From Rhizohabitans arisaemae (GTDB taxonomy: Bacteria > Actinomycetota > Actinomycetes > Streptosporangiales > Streptosporangiaceae), in assembly GCF_025996515.1 (NCBI RefSeq), contig NZ_BLRH01000060.1:1364001-1428000 (forward strand): DNA of 64,000 nucleotides. The letters run 5' to 3'. Shown here piece after piece: positions 61,671-64,000 of this stretch (within the stretch, counting starts at the first letter, position 1; each line of letters starts with the position of its first letter). The translations under genes were made by a program, and so were the position numbers. The notes below the pieces were generated by a model. The model searched no databases and was not told where the DNA came from. It was given only the letters and a program-made list of their open reading frames with translations.

Positions 61671-61701
61671 CCACCCGATTCCGCCGGACTACTCTGTCCG
61701 C

Positions 61702-62748
61702 ATGCCCAACGCCACAACCCCCGCGAACTTCGCCAGCGACAATCACGCCGGTGTCCACCCGGCCGTGATGGCCGCCATCGCCGAAGCCAACATCGGAGAC
61801 GCGCCGGCCTACGGCGCCGACCGGTGGACCCGGCGGATGAACGACCTCTTCCGGCATGAATTCGGTGCCGAGAGCACCGCGTATGTGATGTTCAACGGAA
61901 CAGGGGCCAACGTCGTCGGTCTCAGCCTGATGCTCCGACCCTACGAAGCCGTGCTCTGCCCGGCCACCGCCCATATCAACACCCATGAATGCGGAGCCGC
62001 CGAGCGCTTCCTCGGCGTGAAGCTGATCCCCATCCCCACCGAGGACGGCAAACTCACCGCGGACGACATCCTGCCCAGACTCTCCGTTCTCGGCTTCACC
62101 CAGGCCGCCCAGCCACACGTGGTCTCCATCTCCCAAGTCGCCGAGACCGGCACCTGCTACACACCCGCCGAGATCGCCGCCCTCGCGGACGCGGTCCACT
62201 CCCGAGGTCTCCTTCTCCACATGGACGGCGCCCGGCTCGCGAACGCCGCCGCCCACCTCGGTTGCTCCCTCCGGGAGATCACCACGGATTCCGGTGTCGA
62301 CGTGCTGACCTTCGGCGCCACCAAGAACGGGGCACTGGGTGCGGAGGCTCTGGTGGTACTCAACCCCTCCCTCGACGGCTCGGCGCTGTTCCTCCGCAAG
62401 CAGGGCATGCAGCTCGCCTCGAAGATGAGGTTCGTCGCCGCGCAGTGGGTGGCGCTGCTGACCGAAGGTCTGTGGCACGCCAACGCCGCGCATGCCAACG
62501 CCATGGCTCGGAGGATCGTCGAGGGCGTCGCCGGACTCCCCGAGGTTTCGCTCCACTATCCCGTCGAATCGAACGCGGTCTTCCCCAGGCTCCCCGGCCA
62601 CGCCATCGCAGAGCTCCAGCGGCGGCATCGGTTCCACGTCTGGGATGAGGCCAACGGGGTGGTCCGCTGGGTGACGTCGTTCGAGACCACCAAAGAGGAG
62701 GTCGACGCGCTCATCGCCGATACCCGGGAGGTCCTCAGTCTGGGGTAG
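61702..62748 (+). CDS. Low-specificity threonine aldolase-like PLP lyase
   Basis: 348 aa. The fold-type I beta-eliminating lyase/threonine aldolase set is: FASDNHAGVHPAVMAAIAEA (N-term), GTGANVVGLSLMLRPYEAVL, ISQVAETGTCYTPAEIAALA, LLHMDGARLANAAAHLG (PLP-ring Asp), and LTFGATKNGALGAEALVVL (Schiff-base Lys). It breaks L-threonine to glycine and acetaldehyde, and possibly other beta-hydroxy amino acids. Ends before the parS array. Confidence 0.9.
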   Translation: MPNATTPANFASDNHAGVHPAVMAAIAEANIGDAPAYGADRWTRRMNDLFRHEFGAESTAYVMFNGTGANVVGLSLMLRPYEAVLCPATAHINTHECGAAERFLGVKLIPIPTEDGKLTADDILPRLSVLGFTQAAQPHVVSISQVAETGTCYTPAEIAALADAVHSRGLLLHMDGARLANAAAHLGCSLREITTDSGVDVLTFGATKNGALGAEALVVLNPSLDGSALFLRKQGMQLASKMRFVAAQWVALLTEGLWHANAAHANAMARRIVEGVAGLPEVSLHYPVESNAVFPRLPGHAIAELQRRHRFHVWDEANGVVRWVTSFETTKEEVDALIADTREVLSLG

Positions 62749-62762
62749 GCGACCTCTCCCCT

Positions 62763-62776
62763 GTTTCACGTGAAAC
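62763..62776. promoter_or_regulatory. parS site 1 (perfect)
   Basis: GTTTCACGTGAAAC, the canonical ParB-binding palindrome, extended to TGTTTCACGTGAAACA. Located just after the threonine aldolase stop. Confidence 0.97.
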
Positions 62777-62843
62777 ACCGGCACCGCACTTCAGACTTCG
62801 CGGAGGCCGGCGCCGACCGATCGGCCAATGGCGACCGGCCTCA

Positions 62844-63007
62844 CTGGGGGCTGAACATTTCGGCCTTACCTGGATCGCTTCGACCGATGTCCGGGAGGAG
62901 GCCGCTCCGGGAACCACAGGCCACAGCTCCACAGCGGCCAGGTTTCACGTGAAACACCGCACGACTCACCAGGGCTCCTCCAAATCCGGACTTCCGGAGG
63001 AGAGGTC
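62844..63007 (+). repeat. parS-carrying direct repeat, copy 1
   Basis: 164 bp, almost identical to 63109-63270. It contains GGGGGCTGAACATTTCGGCC near the start, then parS site 2, then a GGACTTCCGGAGGAGAGGTC end. Only two substitutions and a short indel tell the copies apart. Confidence 0.9.
62942..62955. promoter_or_regulatory. parS site 2 (perfect core)
   Basis: Perfect GTTTCACGTGAAAC within direct repeat copy 1; flanking left base is G instead of T. Confidence 0.96.
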
Positions 63008-63081
63008 GACTGACCGCCTGCCTACCGGTGGGGGTCTGCCGATACCTGAGCAGCCACTCCAGGCCGGGGCAGCCAGACCGG

Positions 63082-63095
63082 GTTTCACGTGAAAC
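63082..63095. promoter_or_regulatory. parS site 3 (perfect core)
   Basis: Perfect GTTTCACGTGAAAC between the repeat copies, preceded by CAGCCAGACCGG. Confidence 0.96.
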
Positions 63096-63108
63096 ACCGC
63101 ATGATTCT

Positions 63109-63270
63109 CTGGGGGCTGAGCATTTCGGCCTTACCTGGATCGCTTCGACCGATGTCCGGGAGGAAGCCGCTCCGGGAACCACAGGCCACAGCTCCACAGC
63201 GGCCAGGTTTCACGTGAAACACCGCACGACTCACCGGGCCCTCCAAATCCGGACTTCCGGAGGAGAGGTC
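63109..63270 (+). repeat. parS-carrying direct repeat, copy 2
   Basis: 162 bp; offset 265 bp from copy 1. High identity covers about 160 bp including parS site 4, which suggests recent tandem duplication. Confidence 0.9.
63207..63220. promoter_or_regulatory. parS site 4 (perfect core)
   Basis: Perfect GTTTCACGTGAAAC in direct repeat copy 2. Confidence 0.96.
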
Positions 63271-63344
63271 CCATCGATGAAGGGTCCAGCGCGCCAAGGG
63301 GCCGACACATTCGCCGCCGATACCGGGCAGGGCAGCCCGATCGG

Positions 63345-63358
63345 GTTTCACGTTCAGG
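63345..63358. promoter_or_regulatory. Degenerate parS half-site
   Basis: GTTTCACGTTCAGG: the left half and centre are intact, the right half is lost. The preceding bases CAGCCCGATCGG resemble the sequence before site 3, suggesting a decayed repeat unit. Confidence 0.6.
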
Positions 63359-63382
63359 CCTGCACCGTGAGGCGGATGCGGT

Positions 63383-64000
63383 CTACTCGGCGTGCATGCT
63401 CTCCACGGCGTCGGGCGCCATCGCCCCGATGATGCGCTCCAGATCGTCCATCGTCGCGAACTCAACCACGATCCGGCCCTTCTTCTTACCCAGGTCGACT
63501 CGCACCTTCGTCTCGAAGCGATCGGAAAGCTGATCGGCCAGACTCACCAGACCGGGGGATGCGGGCTGCCGGATCGGACGCGCCCGCACCTGTGGAGCCG
63601 CGGAGGCATCCCCCATCGCCACAATCTCTTCGACCGCGCGGACGGACAGCTGTTCCTCGACAATCCGCTGGGCGAGTCTGTCCTGCGCTGCGGGATCCTC
63701 CAGAGCGAGCAGGGCGCGGGCGTGGCCGGCGCTCAACACGCCCGCCGCCACCCGGAGTTGAACCTTGGGGGGGAGGTTGAGGAGCCGGAGGGTGTTGGTG
63801 ATGTGAGAGCGCGACCGTCCGATCCGGCTACCGAGCTGTTCATGCGTCGCACCGAAGTCGTTGAGCAGCTGCTGGTAGGCGGCGGCCTCATCGAGGGGGT
63901 TGAGCTGCTGACGCTGGATGTTCTCGATGAGGGCGTCTCTCAGCAGATCGTTGTCATGGGTGATCCGCACGATCGCCGGAATCCGCTCCAGACCAGCGAT
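63383..64000 (-). CDS. parB: Chromosome partition protein ParB (C-terminal part; 5' end beyond window)
   Basis: About 206 C-terminal residues are visible and the frame is open at 64000. [20 protein letters not shown] is the nuclease/CTPase-fold region. [40 protein letters not shown] and [20 protein letters not shown] form the HTH that binds parS. The end [20 protein letters not shown] is the dimerisation domain. Binding to the adjacent parS array nucleates partition complexes. Its soj/parA partner is expected just outside the right edge. Confidence 0.96.
   Translation of the reverse strand: MAGLERIPAIVRITHDNDLLRDALIENIQRQQLNPLDEAAAYQQLLNDFGATHEQLGSRIGRSRSHITNTLRLLNLPPKVQLRVAAGVLSAGHARALLALEDPAAQDRLAQRIVEEQLSVRAVEEIVAMGDASAAPQVRARPIRQPASPGLVSLADQLSDRFETKVRVDLGKKKGRIVVEFATMDDLERIIGAMAPDAVESMHAE

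Larger units (their letters stand above)
62749..63382. other. 634-bp non-coding centromere-like region between ltaE-like gene and parB
   Basis: No credible gene here. It consists of two near-identical direct repeat copies and parS sites spaced about 125-180 bp apart, all downstream of parB's 3' end. Confidence 0.85.

Noticed and set aside
62749-63382. CRISPR array
   Set aside because: The repeated unit is the ParB site inside long direct repeats; spacing is irregular and no cas genes exist.

Overview
The window is 64 kb of high-GC, densely coding chromosome from a filamentous-type actinomycete. The evidence is the gene order around parB (ddl-like ligase, threonine aldolase, trxA/trxB, sigM, a split murJ/pseudokinase pair), together with dnaB, rplI, rpsR, ssb, rpsF, ino1, PadR and bioA. 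An inositol-1-phosphate synthase, tandem TadA-associated proteins and a DnaB class-3 intein also fit. Streptosporangiaceae is my best inference; it is not proven. Because parB and a parS array lie at the right edge, the window should sit close to oriC, although dnaA and the oriC-linked genes are not visible.

Region 1 (1-15.2 kb) is an accessory carbohydrate-catabolic locus. A lipoprotein sugar-binding protein, a Gfo/Idh/MocA oxidoreductase, a heparinase II/III-type lyase and an amidohydrolase run leftward. Two ABC permeases and two exported alpha/alpha-toroid proteins run rightward from the same divergent promoter region. Further right lie a SIS isomerase, a neutral-ceramidase-like protein, a BadF/NagK-type kinase, an AraC regulator and a fumarylacetoacetate-hydrolase-family enzyme. 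Nearly every junction is a 1-4 nt start/stop overlap, so the locus is probably translated as coupled operons. No ABC ATPase is present, so a shared MsiK-type ATPase elsewhere is inferred. The likely substrate is an acidic (uronate or amino-sugar containing) polysaccharide.

Region 2 (15.3-32.3 kb) is mixed housekeeping. It holds a class III aminotransferase, tRNA-Ser(CGA), tadA with two tandem associated proteins, upp, three small genes including a PH-domain membrane protein, an XRE-TPR regulator and a FadR-type GntR regulator. A stand-alone second-looking DNA clamp (dnaN), a MocR regulator divergent from a LysE exporter, a nucleoside deaminase, an intein-containing dnaB with DnaA boxes upstream, a PGRP-type amidase and an APC permease follow.

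Region 3 (32.3-49.1 kb) holds rpsF-ssb-rpsR-rplI, a small membrane protein, endonuclease IV, an FG-GAP exported protein and two polyprenol-type glycosyltransferases downstream of a class A PBP. Next are a DUF5318-like fragment, PadR with a perfect operator palindrome, ino1, a 41-bp palindrome carrying two inverted perfect DnaA boxes, idi, an MFS transporter, bioA and cca.

Region 4 (49.2-64 kb) holds a YbaK-like protein, a DUF6049 protein, murJ, a separate pseudokinase, sigM with its anti-sigma factor, trxB and trxA. A GNAT protein, a PLP aminotransferase, a ddl-like ATP-grasp enzyme, threonine aldolase, a parS array embedded in direct repeats, and the 3' part of parB complete it.
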